Source: Streptomyces sp. CCM_MD2014
Lineage (GTDB): Bacteria; Actinomycetota; Actinomycetes; Streptomycetales; Streptomycetaceae
Length of the DNA stretch: 64,000 bases
Direction of reading: 5' to 3'
Assembly (NCBI RefSeq): GCF_000772045.1
Contig: NZ_CP009754.1
Span: forward strand, 6,386,001 to 6,450,000
Shown here one piece after another: positions 48,573-56,556 of the stretch. Position 1 is the stretch's first letter, and the number at the start of each line of letters is the position of its first letter. The notes under the pieces are model-generated. The model was given only the letters and a program-made list of their open reading frames with translations, did no database searches and was not told the DNA's origin. A program made the translations under genes and the position numbers.

Positions 48573-49916
48573 ATGGTGGAGACACACGGCGGGGGGCCGG
48601 GCGACGGCGCCGCTGAGGTGCTCGACCGCCCGCTGCCCGACGGCGTGCGCCGCCGGGTCGTGCAGATCGTGTCCGACGGCTTCGGCTCGCTCACCCTCGG
48701 CGAGCTGCCCGCACAGCTGAGGCAGTACGCCAGGTTCGCGCCGAACCGCCGGGCCAAGTTCGCCGGCAACGCCATGGCCGCCGCCGTGGAGACCGACGCG
48801 CTCTTCCGGCAGCGCATCGGCGAGAAGCTCCGCGACGCCCAGCCCGAGCTGGCCGGCGCCCTGGACGCCGGATCCGCGCTCCCGGCCGCCGACCCCCTCG
48901 ACGTGGCCGCCGCCGCCTACGTACTGCGCCCGCACGGCTGGGTGAAGCTGGTGACCGCGGCCGGCGAGGAGGCGCAGCGCGCGGACGCCGAGCGCGCCGA
49001 CGAGGAGAGCCGCGCGGAGCTGGAACGGCTGCGCGAGGAGCTGTCCCGGGCCCGGGAGCACACCAAGGGCGAGACCGAGCGGCTGCGGGCCGAGCTGGAC
49101 GCGGCGAAACGGGAGACCGAGTCGCTGCACCGCAAGCTGCGCTCCGCCCTCAGCGACGTCAAGCGCGGCGAGGCGGCCCTGCGCAAGCTCCGGGCCGAGA
49201 CGGACGCCGTGCGCGCCGAGGCGCACACCCAGGTCTCCGCCGCCGAGAGCGAGACCCGGCGGCTCAAGGCCCGCCTCGCGGAGGCGGAGGCCGCCCTGGA
49301 GGCCACCCGCAAGGCCGCCCGTGAGGGGCGCAGCGTCGAGGACATGCGCGTACGGCTGCTGCTCGACACCCTCCTCGACGCCACCCAGGGGCTGCGCCGC
49401 GAGCTGGCGCTGCCCCCGGTGTCCGTGCGGCCCGCCGAGACCGTGGACGCGGTCGAGCCCGGCCGGATGACGCCGAAGGACATCGCCAACCGCGCCCTGT
49501 CCGAGAACGACCCGGCGATCCTGAACCAGTTGCTGGCGCTGCCCCAGGCCCATCTGGTCGTCGACGGCTACAACGTCACCAAGACCGGCTATCCGCAGAT
49601 GCCGTTGGAGAAGCAGCGGCTGCGGCTGCTCGGCCAGCTCTCCCAGCTCGCCGCGCAGACCGGCGCCGAGATGACCTGTGTCTTCGACGGGGCCGAACTG
49701 GTGGCGCCCGTGCTGCTCGCGCCGCCGCGCGGGGTGCGGGTGCTGTTCTCCAAGCCCGGTGTCACCGCCGACGAGCTGATCCGCCAGCTGGTGCGGGCCG
49801 AACCGCCGGGCCGGCCGGTCATCGTCGTCTCCACCGACCGCGAGGTCGCCGACGGTGTCGCGCGCGCGGGCGCACGTCCGGTGGCGTCCGCGGTGCTCCT
49901 CAAGCGGCTTTCCTGA
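48573..49916 (+). CDS. NYN-domain RNA-binding/ribonuclease-like protein (YacP/Rae1 type)
   Basis: The 447-aa protein has an N-terminal helical region, a long Glu/Arg/Ala-rich coiled coil (about 130-250) and a C-terminal NYN/PIN-like domain (about 325-447) with HLVVDGYNVTKTGYPQMPLEKQRLRLL, MTCVFDGAEL and VVSTDREVADGV, which hold the acidic residues. In Bacillus the related Rae1 cuts mRNA on the ribosome. The coiled coil is an extra of actinobacterial forms. Confidence 0.85.
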   Translation: MVETHGGGPGDGAAEVLDRPLPDGVRRRVVQIVSDGFGSLTLGELPAQLRQYARFAPNRRAKFAGNAMAAAVETDALFRQRIGEKLRDAQPELAGALDAGSALPAADPLDVAAAAYVLRPHGWVKLVTAAGEEAQRADAERADEESRAELERLREELSRAREHTKGETERLRAELDAAKRETESLHRKLRSALSDVKRGEAALRKLRAETDAVRAEAHTQVSAAESETRRLKARLAEAEAALEATRKAAREGRSVEDMRVRLLLDTLLDATQGLRRELALPPVSVRPAETVDAVEPGRMTPKDIANRALSENDPAILNQLLALPQAHLVVDGYNVTKTGYPQMPLEKQRLRLLGQLSQLAAQTGAEMTCVFDGAELVAPVLLAPPRGVRVLFSKPGVTADELIRQLVRAEPPGRPVIVVSTDREVADGVARAGARPVASAVLLKRLS

Positions 49917-49997
49917 CGGCTCGTTCGTTTCCCGTCGGCTTCCGGCCACTTCTCTTCACTTCCGCATCAACCGTAACGTAGGCACCCTATGCCCGAA

Positions 49998-50025
49998 TTG
50001 ACGGAACCGTCACGCAACGTAGCGT
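49998..50025 (+). promoter_or_regulatory. Promoter P1 of the first NlpC/P60 gene
   Basis: TTGACG (49998-50003), 16-nt spacer and TAGCGT (50020-50025). TGACGG and CCGTCA (49999-50012) form a dyad over the -35, a candidate operator. The 262-nt region 49917-50178 shows no gene. Confidence 0.5.
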
Positions 50026-50096
50026 CAGATGAGCGTTACTGCAGGTGAGTTGCGGCAAATAACGCGGTGCGTAACCGTGATTTTTCGGCGGAGGAT

Positions 50097-50126
50097 TTGA
50101 ACTGATCACGAGTGGGTCACTAGGGT
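50097..50126 (+). promoter_or_regulatory. Promoter P2 of the first NlpC/P60 gene
   Basis: TTGAAC (50097-50102), 18-nt spacer and TAGGGT (50121-50126), giving a leader of about 46 nt to the GTG start. GGGTCAC occurs twice around the -10. Confidence 0.45.
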
Positions 50127-50178
50127 CACCCTTCGAACCCTCGAACGGGTGATCCCTCTCAAGAAGGAGCTCGTCTCC

Positions 50179-51219
50179 GTGGCGTCCCACCGTCGTCCCA
50201 AGCAGCCGAGCCGCACGCGTGTGACCGTGCTCACCACCGCTGCCGCCGCCGCTGTCGCTCTCAGCTCCCAGGCCGCCAACGCCGCCCCGAGCGAGAAGCC
50301 GAGCAAGGACGAGGTCAAGGCCAAGGTCGACAAGCTCTACGAGGAGGCCGAGCAGGCCACCGAGAAGTACAACGGCGCCAAGGAGAAGCAGGAGAAGCTC
50401 CAGAAGGAGATCTCCACCCTCCAGGACAACGTCGCCCGCGGCCAGGAGGAGCTCAACGAGCTGCGCGACGGCCTCGGTTCGATGGCCAGCGCCCAGTACC
50501 GCTCCGGCGGCATCGACCCCTCCCTCCAGCTCTTCCTGTCCGCCGACCCGGACAACTACCTGGACAAGGCCTCCACCCTCGACCAGCTGAGCGGTCAGCA
50601 GGTCGAGGCGCTGAAGAAGATCCAGGAGAAGCAGCGCGACCTCGCCCAGCAGCGTTCCGAGGCCTCCGAGAAGCTCAAGGACCTCTCCGCCACCCGCACC
50701 GAACTGGGCAACAAGAAGAAGGAAGTCCAGGGCAAGCTCTCCTCCGCGCAGAAGCTGCTCAACACGCTCACCGCGCAGGAGAAGGCCGCCCTCCAGCAGG
50801 AGGAGCAGCGCGCCAACCGCACCAGCGAGCGCCAGGTGCTCTCCGGCAAGTCCACCCCCGCCTCCGGCCGCGCGGGCGCCGCCTTCGCCGCCGCGCAGAG
50901 CAAGATAGGCACGCCGTACGTCTACGGCGCCACCGGCCCGTCCTCGTTCGACTGCTCGGGCCTGACCTCCTGGGCGTACGCGCAGGCCGGCGTCGGCATC
51001 CCGCGGACCTCCCAGGCGCAGGCCAACTACGGCACGCGGATCTCCTCGATGAGCCAGCTGCAGGTCGGCGACCTGGTCTTCTTCTTCAACGACCTGCACC
51101 ACGTCGGCCTCTACGCCGGCAACGGCCAGGTCCTGCACGCGCCGCGCACCGGCACGAACGTCCGCTACGAGTCGATGAGCACCATCGGCGGCCCGTTCAT
51201 GTTCGGCGTACGCGTCTGA
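50179..51219 (+). CDS. Secreted NlpC/P60 peptidoglycan hydrolase with coiled coil
   Basis: The 346-aa endopeptidase starts with a Sec signal (about 1-36, ending AANA), a long Lys/Glu/Gln-rich coiled coil (about 45-210) and a C-terminal NlpC/P60 domain (about 225-346) with catalytic Cys in SSFDCSGLTSWAYAQ and His in LHHVGLYAGNGQVLHAP. GTG at 50179 has AAGGAG (50164-50169) 9 nt upstream and is preferred over 50149. The layout matches mycobacterial RipC-like proteins; coiled coils usually mediate activation by FtsX-type partners. Confidence 0.93.
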   Translation: MASHRRPKQPSRTRVTVLTTAAAAAVALSSQAANAAPSEKPSKDEVKAKVDKLYEEAEQATEKYNGAKEKQEKLQKEISTLQDNVARGQEELNELRDGLGSMASAQYRSGGIDPSLQLFLSADPDNYLDKASTLDQLSGQQVEALKKIQEKQRDLAQQRSEASEKLKDLSATRTELGNKKKEVQGKLSSAQKLLNTLTAQEKAALQQEEQRANRTSERQVLSGKSTPASGRAGAAFAAAQSKIGTPYVYGATGPSSFDCSGLTSWAYAQAGVGIPRTSQAQANYGTRISSMSQLQVGDLVFFFNDLHHVGLYAGNGQVLHAPRTGTNVRYESMSTIGGPFMFGVRV

Positions 51220-51380
51220 CCGAAGGCCCGAGGCCCGAGACACCCGAGGGCCCTCGCCACCCGAAGTCACCCCCGCCGTACCGCCCGTTCGGGCGAATCG
51301 CGTCCGGGCCCTGTGACCCCCCGCCCCGCCGGTGACCTGCGTCAGCGGCGGGGCGTCGCGCTGCGCGGCCCCGGAGGTCG

Positions 51381-51410
51381 TTGGCCGGTGCCCCGTCGCG
51401 GGGTTACTGT
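51381..51410 (+). promoter_or_regulatory. Possible promoter of the second NlpC/P60 gene
   Basis: TTGGCC (51381-51386), 18-nt spacer and TACTGT (51405-51410), 45 nt before the start. A CGAGGGCCCTCG palindrome (51245-51256) lies further upstream. Confidence 0.4.
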
Positions 51411-51454
51411 CTGCCGCGTTTCCCCGTCCGCCAGCGGAAGGAGTGCGGCTTCCC

Positions 51455-52471
51455 GTGGGGTCCCATCGCCGCCTTGCACCATCCGGGTTCGACCGCGGCT
51501 CCACCGCCGCCGTCGGCCTCCTCTCCGTCGCCGCCGCACTCCTGGGCGCCGTGCCGGCCACGGCCGCCCCCCACGACGACCGGCGGGCGGAGGTGGACCG
51601 GCTCCACGCCGAGGCGGAGCGGGCGACCGAGGCCTACAACAAGGCCGACGCGCGCACCGACAGGCTGCGCGAGGAGGTCACGACGGCCCAGGACTCCATC
51701 GCCCGGCAGCAGCAGCACGTCAACACCCTGCGGGACGACCTCGGATCGCTGGCCGGTGCCCAGTACCGCTCCGGCGGCGTCGACCCGTCGCTGGCACTGC
51801 TGCTCTCGGCCGAGCCGGACGACTACCTCGACCGGGCCTCGGTGCTGGACCGGATCACCACCCGCCAGGCCGGCGAACTCAGAGAACTCCAGCAGGCGAT
51901 GCGCGACCTCGCCCAGGACCGTGCGGAGGCGGCCGCCAAACTGACCGAGCTGGAGAAGGGCCGCAAGGCCGTCGCCGCCCACAAGAGGACCGTCGAGCGC
52001 AAGCTCGCCAAGGCCCGCGCCCTGCTCGCCGCCCTGCCGGACGACGAGCGCGCCGACCACCTGCGCGGCTCCCGCTCCGGCCGCGAGGACCTGACCGCCC
52101 TCGCCGGTGCCGCCGCACCCGCCTCCGGGCGGGCCGCCGCGGCCTTCGCCGCCGCCCGCTCCGCCCTCGGCAAGCCGTACGTCTGGGGAGCCAACGGCCC
52201 CTCCGGCTTCGACTGCTCGGGCCTGACCCAGTGGGCGTACGCGCAGGCCGGCGTCGGCATCCCGCGCACCTCGCAGGCGCAGACCGGCGCCGGGCGGCAC
52301 GTGTCCCTGGCCGAGGCACGCCCCGGCGACCTGGTCGCCTACCGCGACGACGCCAGCCACATCGCCATGTACGCCGGCAACGGCCAGGTGATCCACGCCC
52401 CCTACCCCGGCGCACCGGTGCGCTACGACCCGGTCGGCATGATGCCGGTCTCCTCGGTCACCCGGGTGTGA
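51455..52471 (+). CDS. Second secreted NlpC/P60 hydrolase (tandem paralogue)
   Basis: The 338-aa protein has the same layout as its upstream neighbour: signal peptide, coiled coil with matching QYRSGGVDPSLALLLSAEPDDYLD, and NlpC/P60 domain with SGFDCSGLTQWAYAQAGVG and ASHIAMYAGNGQVIHAPYPG. The two clearly arose by duplication; this copy is richer in Ala/Arg and poorer in Lys. GTG at 51455 has AAGGAG 11 nt upstream. Confidence 0.92.
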   Translation: MGSHRRLAPSGFDRGSTAAVGLLSVAAALLGAVPATAAPHDDRRAEVDRLHAEAERATEAYNKADARTDRLREEVTTAQDSIARQQQHVNTLRDDLGSLAGAQYRSGGVDPSLALLLSAEPDDYLDRASVLDRITTRQAGELRELQQAMRDLAQDRAEAAAKLTELEKGRKAVAAHKRTVERKLAKARALLAALPDDERADHLRGSRSGREDLTALAGAAAPASGRAAAAFAAARSALGKPYVWGANGPSGFDCSGLTQWAYAQAGVGIPRTSQAQTGAGRHVSLAEARPGDLVAYRDDASHIAMYAGNGQVIHAPYPGAPVRYDPVGMMPVSSVTRV

Positions 52472-52727
52472 CCGGCGCGGGCCCGCGGGCCGCCCGCTGA
52501 GGCCTCCCGCAAGCCCGTGCCGCCCCTCCGGGCCTCCGGCGACGGGCGGGGCCTCTCGCGGCGTCTTCGCCTCCGCCGCCGGTGCGGTTCCACCGCGGCC
52601 CGGGCGGCGGCCCCCGGCGGCCCGCACGGACCGCCCGGGTGCCTGCTCCGCACGCCCGCCACATCCCGCGGCCCCCACGCACCCTCGCCCGCTGCCTTCC
52701 GCCGCCCCCGCCCGTACGATCGGGAAG

Positions 52728-53921
52728 GTGGCTGGTCGCAGACGGGTGTCGGGGTCCTCGGTGGTGGTGCTGTGCCTGCTGCTGGCCGGGCTCGTGGGCT
52801 GCGGCGGCCGGAGCGCGACCGACTCCGACCGGGCCGACGTCCAGCGGGTGCTGGACCGGCGCGCGGCGGCCGTCCTCGCCCACGACGCGACCGCCTACGC
52901 GCGCACCGGCACCGGTACCGGCTTCGGCAACCTGAGCGCGATCCCGCTGGCCGCCTGGTCCTACCGGGTGCGGGACGTGGACCGCACCGGCGACCGCGCC
53001 ACCGCCGACGTCGAGCTGCGCTACCGCGTCGAGGGCTACGACCGGGGCGCCGTCGCCACCGGCCGCACGGTCCGGCTGAGCCGGGACGGCGGCGGCGGGC
53101 GGTGGTCCGTCGACTCCGACCGGCCCGCGAAGAAGTCCGGCCAGCAGCCCTGGGACCAGGGCGCGGTCCGGGTCGTGCGCGGGACGCACAGCCTCGTCCT
53201 CGGCGTCGGGCAGCCCACCGGCACCCTGCGCCGCTTCGCGGGCCTGGCCGACCGGGCGGTGCCCGCCGTCTCGGACGCCTGGGACGGCGACTGGGCCCGC
53301 CGGGTCGTCGTGGTCGTCCCCCGTTCCCTGGAGGGAATGGCGGGCCTGCTCGGCTCCCCCGCCTCCTCCTACCGGGGCATCGCCGCCGTCACCACCGGGG
53401 AGACGGGCGGCCGGGAGCGTGCCCCCGCGGACCGGATCATCGTCAACCCCGACGCGTACGGGCTCCTCGGCGACCTCGGCAAGCAGGTGGTGCTCACCCA
53501 CGAGACCACCCACGTCGCCACCCGCGCCGACACCACCTCCGCCACCCCGCTGTGGCTCTCCGAGGGCTACGCCGACTGGGTCGGTTACCGCGACAGTGGA
53601 CGCACCCCCGCCCAGGCCGCCCCCGAACTGGCCGGCGCGGTCGCCGGGGGCGAGCTGCCCGCGCGGCTGCCGACCGACGAGGACTTCGGGTTCACCGCCG
53701 ACGCCGAGGAACTGGCCCGGGCGTACGAGGGCGGCTGGCTGGCCTGCCGGATGATCGCCGAACAGTGGGGCGAGGACCGGCTCGACGCCTTCTACCGCTC
53801 CGTGGGCGCCCACGACGAGCGCGCCGGCGCCGTGGAGGACGCGATGCGGAAGGTGCTCGGGACGACCCCGGACGACTTCACGGCGCGCTGGCGGGAGTAT
53901 CTGCGGACGCGGCTCGCCTGA
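52728..53921 (+). CDS. Lipoprotein with a gluzincin-type (HExxH) peptidase domain
   Basis: The 397-aa product has a lipoprotein signal (lipobox LVGC, C25). Its N-terminal part (about 35-130) has NTF2-like character and its C-terminal part contains VLTHETTHVAT (HExxH zinc motif) and, 20 residues on, LWLSEGYADWVGY with the third ligand Glu, followed by EGGWLACRMIAEQWGEDRL. This is the M1/peptidase-MA arrangement. GTG at 52728 follows TACGAT (52715-52720) by 7 nt, so leaderless. The 256-nt region 52472-52727 before it is featureless GC sequence. Its 3' end overlaps the converging GT87 gene by 44 nt. Confidence 0.8.
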   Translation: MAGRRRVSGSSVVVLCLLLAGLVGCGGRSATDSDRADVQRVLDRRAAAVLAHDATAYARTGTGTGFGNLSAIPLAAWSYRVRDVDRTGDRATADVELRYRVEGYDRGAVATGRTVRLSRDGGGGRWSVDSDRPAKKSGQQPWDQGAVRVVRGTHSLVLGVGQPTGTLRRFAGLADRAVPAVSDAWDGDWARRVVVVVPRSLEGMAGLLGSPASSYRGIAAVTTGETGGRERAPADRIIVNPDAYGLLGDLGKQVVLTHETTHVATRADTTSATPLWLSEGYADWVGYRDSGRTPAQAAPELAGAVAGGELPARLPTDEDFGFTADAEELARAYEGGWLACRMIAEQWGEDRLDAFYRSVGAHDERAGAVEDAMRKVLGTTPDDFTARWREYLRTRLA

Positions 53922-55182
53922 GGGGCCCGGGCTCCCCGGCCCCGCCCGAGGTTCCGCGCCGACGCACCGTGTCCCGCCACAGGACACGGGCGCCGATCAC
54001 GGAGGCGGCCACCAGCAGGCCGTTGCGGACGGCCAGCAGCGCGATGCCGAGCGGGGTGCTCGTCACGACGTCGCCGAACAGGAGCGGGAACTCCAGCACC
54101 GTCACCAGGCTCGCCACCAGCACCAGGGTGACCGGCACCCGCATCCGGCTCGCCCGGAAGCACCAGCAGACCGCACCGAGGCCGATCAGCCACACCAGGT
54201 ACTGCGGGCTGATCACCCGGCTGGTCACCGTGAACATCAGCACCGCCACGAAGGCCGCGTCCGCCGCCGTGTGCGCCGCGAACCGCGGGGCCGCCGGCCG
54301 CCGGGCGGCCGCCAGCCGCCACAGCAGCAGCCAGCCGAACGCCACCGCGCTCAGCCCCAGCGAGAACGTGCCCACCGTGTCCACGTGCGGTCCCAGGAAC
54401 TCCATCGAGCCGTAGTTCAGCAGCACCCCGCCCTCCCAGCCGAAGTGCCGGACGACGTGGAAGACCAGCGAGCCCAGCGACTCCACCTCGATGCCGCGCT
54501 CACGCTGGAACGTCAGGAACGCGAACCCGCCGGGCATCGACACGGCGAACAGCGCGGCGAGCCCCACGCCGCCCAGCACGGCGGCGACCCACGGCGCCCG
54601 CCCCCGCATCCCGAGCAGCACCAGCGCCGGCCACACCTTCAGCAGCGCCCCCAACGCCGCCAGGCCGCCCGCCACGCGCGGATGCCGGGCGGCGGCGAGC
54701 AGCGCGGCCACCGCGACGGCGGTGACCATCACGTCGTAGCGGGCGTACACCGTCGGACCGAGCAGGGGCACGCCCACCACCCACACCCACGCACCGCGCC
54801 GCGAGCGCCCCGTCCCGCGCCCCGCGTGCCACAGCAGCGCGAGGACGGCGGCGTCCGTGACGCAGACGAGGACGAAGAACGCCGTCGCGTACGACAGGAA
54901 GGGCAGCAGGGCGGGGGAGAGGATCGCCAGGGCCGCGGCCGGCGGGTACTGCCAGGTGACGTCGTCCAGCGGAAACGTTCCGGTGCGCAGGACGTCGTAC
55001 CAGCCGCGGTAGATGACGGACACGTCGCTCGTGACGTCCGGGCCGGGAAAGACCAGCACCTTCAGCACGAACAGCAGCAGCACCAGCCGCGAGGCGCCCC
55101 AGGTCGACAGCAGCCACACCGGTGACCGCCTCGCGTCCTTCGTCTCCACGTGCTCCCTGCCCGTCCGTGCCCGCCGGTCCAT
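53878..55182 (-). CDS. Polyprenol-phosphate-mannose-dependent mannosyltransferase-like membrane protein (GT87)
   Basis: The 434-aa polytopic protein has about ten helices and GT-C features: an early external loop with DVTSDVSVIYRGWYD carrying acidic residues, WQYPPAAALAILSPALLPFL, and ARYDVMVTAVAVAALL. GT87 enzymes add mannose to lipoglycans from polyprenyl-phosphomannose. ATG 55182 (AGAAGG 7 nt upstream) and GTG 55149 (AGGGAG) are both possible. It is divergent from the PimB-like gene, with which it may share lipomannan synthesis. Confidence 0.82.
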   Translation of the reverse strand: MDRRARTGREHVETKDARRSPVWLLSTWGASRLVLLLFVLKVLVFPGPDVTSDVSVIYRGWYDVLRTGTFPLDDVTWQYPPAAALAILSPALLPFLSYATAFFVLVCVTDAAVLALLWHAGRGTGRSRRGAWVWVVGVPLLGPTVYARYDVMVTAVAVAALLAAARHPRVAGGLAALGALLKVWPALVLLGMRGRAPWVAAVLGGVGLAALFAVSMPGGFAFLTFQRERGIEVESLGSLVFHVVRHFGWEGGVLLNYGSMEFLGPHVDTVGTFSLGLSAVAFGWLLLWRLAAARRPAAPRFAAHTAADAAFVAVLMFTVTSRVISPQYLVWLIGLGAVCWCFRASRMRVPVTLVLVASLVTVLEFPLLFGDVVTSTPLGIALLAVRNGLLVAASVIGARVLWRDTVRRRGTSGGAGEPGPLRRAASADTPASAP

Positions 55183-55290
55183 GCCGCCTTCTGGTGCGGA
55201 CATGATGACCCGGACACCTGTGCGTGTGCCACAGGAGACGGCCCCGCCCGGCACCCGGCACCCGGCGGCCGGTTCGGTAGGGTCGGCGGC

Positions 55291-56433
55291 GTGCGCAAGA
55301 CCTTGATCGTAACGAACGACTTTCCGCCCCGCCCGGGCGGCATCCAGGCCTTCCTGCACAACATGGCGCTGCGCCTGGACCCCGAGCGGCTCGTCGTCTA
55401 CGCCTCCACCTGGAAGCGGAGCCGCGAGGGCGTCGAGGCCACCGCCGCCTTCGACGCCGAGCAGCCCTTCACCGTCGTACGGGACCGTACGACCATGCTG
55501 CTGCCGACGCCGGGCGCCACCCGGCGGGCGGTGGGCCTGCTGCGCGAGCACGGCTGCACCTCGGTGTGGTTCGGGGCGGCCGCGCCCCTCGGCCTCATGG
55601 CCCCGGCCCTGCGCAGAGCGGGCGCCGAGCGCCTGGTCGCCACCACCCACGGCCACGAGGCGGGCTGGGCCCAGCTGCCCGCGGCCCGCCGGCTGCTGCG
55701 CCGGATCGGGGAGTCGACGGACACGATCACCTACCTCGGCGAGTACACCCGCTCCCGCATCGCGGGCGCGCTCACGCCCGAGGCCGCCGCCCGGATGGTG
55801 CAACTGCCGCCCGGCGTCGACGAGAAGACCTTCCATCCGGCCAGCGGCGGCGACGAAGTACGCGCCCGCCTGGGCCTGACCGACCGCCCCGTCGTGGTCT
55901 GCGTCTCCCGCCTGGTCCCGCGCAAGGGCCAGGACACCCTGATCCGCGCCATGCCCCGCATCCTCGCCGCCGAGCCGGACGCCGTCCTGCTGATCGTCGG
56001 CGGCGGCCCCTACGAGAAGGACCTGCGCCGCCTCGCCGCCGAGACCGGCGTGGCCGCCTCCGTCCACTTCACCGGCCCCGTGCCCTGGTCGGAGCTGCCC
56101 GCCCACTACGGCGCCGGCGACGTCTTCGCCATGCCCTGCCGCACCCGCCGCGGCGGCCTCGACGTGGAGGGCCTCGGCATCGTCTACCTGGAGGCCTCGG
56201 CGACCGGCCTCCCCGTCGTCGCCGGCGACTCGGGCGGTGCCCCCGACGCGGTACTCGACGGCGAGACCGGCTGGGTGGTCGGCGGCAACGACCCGAACGC
56301 GTCGGCCGACCGCATCACCACTCTCCTCGCCGACCCGGAACTCCGCCGCAGGATGGGCGAGCGGGGCAGGGCGTGGGTGGAGGAGAAATGGCGCTGGGAC
56401 CTGCTGGCGGAGCACTTGAAGGCGTTGCTGTAG
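55291..56433 (+). CDS. pimB: GT4 mannosyltransferase, PimB-like
   Basis: Probable phosphatidylinositol monomannoside mannosyltransferase using GDP-mannose. The 380-aa protein matches mycobacterial PimB' along its whole length as I remember it: LIVTNDFPPRPGGIQAFLHNM, VWFGAAAPLGLMAP, TTHGHEAGWAQLPAARRLLRRIG, VVCVSRLVPRKGQDTLIRA, ADVFAMPCRTR-like GDVFAMPCRTRRGGLDVEGLGIVYLEASA with the GT4 Glu residues. GTG at 55291 follows TAGGGT (55278-55283) by 7 nt without ribosome binding site. Confidence 0.9.
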   Translation: MRKTLIVTNDFPPRPGGIQAFLHNMALRLDPERLVVYASTWKRSREGVEATAAFDAEQPFTVVRDRTTMLLPTPGATRRAVGLLREHGCTSVWFGAAAPLGLMAPALRRAGAERLVATTHGHEAGWAQLPAARRLLRRIGESTDTITYLGEYTRSRIAGALTPEAAARMVQLPPGVDEKTFHPASGGDEVRARLGLTDRPVVVCVSRLVPRKGQDTLIRAMPRILAAEPDAVLLIVGGGPYEKDLRRLAAETGVAASVHFTGPVPWSELPAHYGAGDVFAMPCRTRRGGLDVEGLGIVYLEASATGLPVVAGDSGGAPDAVLDGETGWVVGGNDPNASADRITTLLADPELRRRMGERGRAWVEEKWRWDLLAEHLKALL

Positions 56434-56470
56434 CGCGGGTGCCCGGCCGGCGAGGGGGACCGGACCCACC

Positions 56471-56505
56471 CGGGGGCGCGGGGGACTGCCCGCCCAGCCA
56501 CAATG
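56471..56505 (+). repeat. Degenerate dispersed repeat family B copy
   Basis: CGGGGGCGCGGGGGACTGCC followed by CGCCCAGCCACAATGAAC resembles the copies at 3785 and 63113. It lies between converging pimB and the acyl-CoA ligase. Confidence 0.6.
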
Positions 56506-56556
56506 AACGAACCCGCGCCCGCCCACGGCGCCCCCGAGGCACCCCCGTGGGCGCCC

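Noticed and set aside
49917..50178. c-di-AMP (ydaO-type) riboswitch before the NlpC/P60 gene
   Set aside because: Such elements precede cell-wall hydrolases in actinobacteria, but the conserved core was not found; only two promoters and a dyad are visible.
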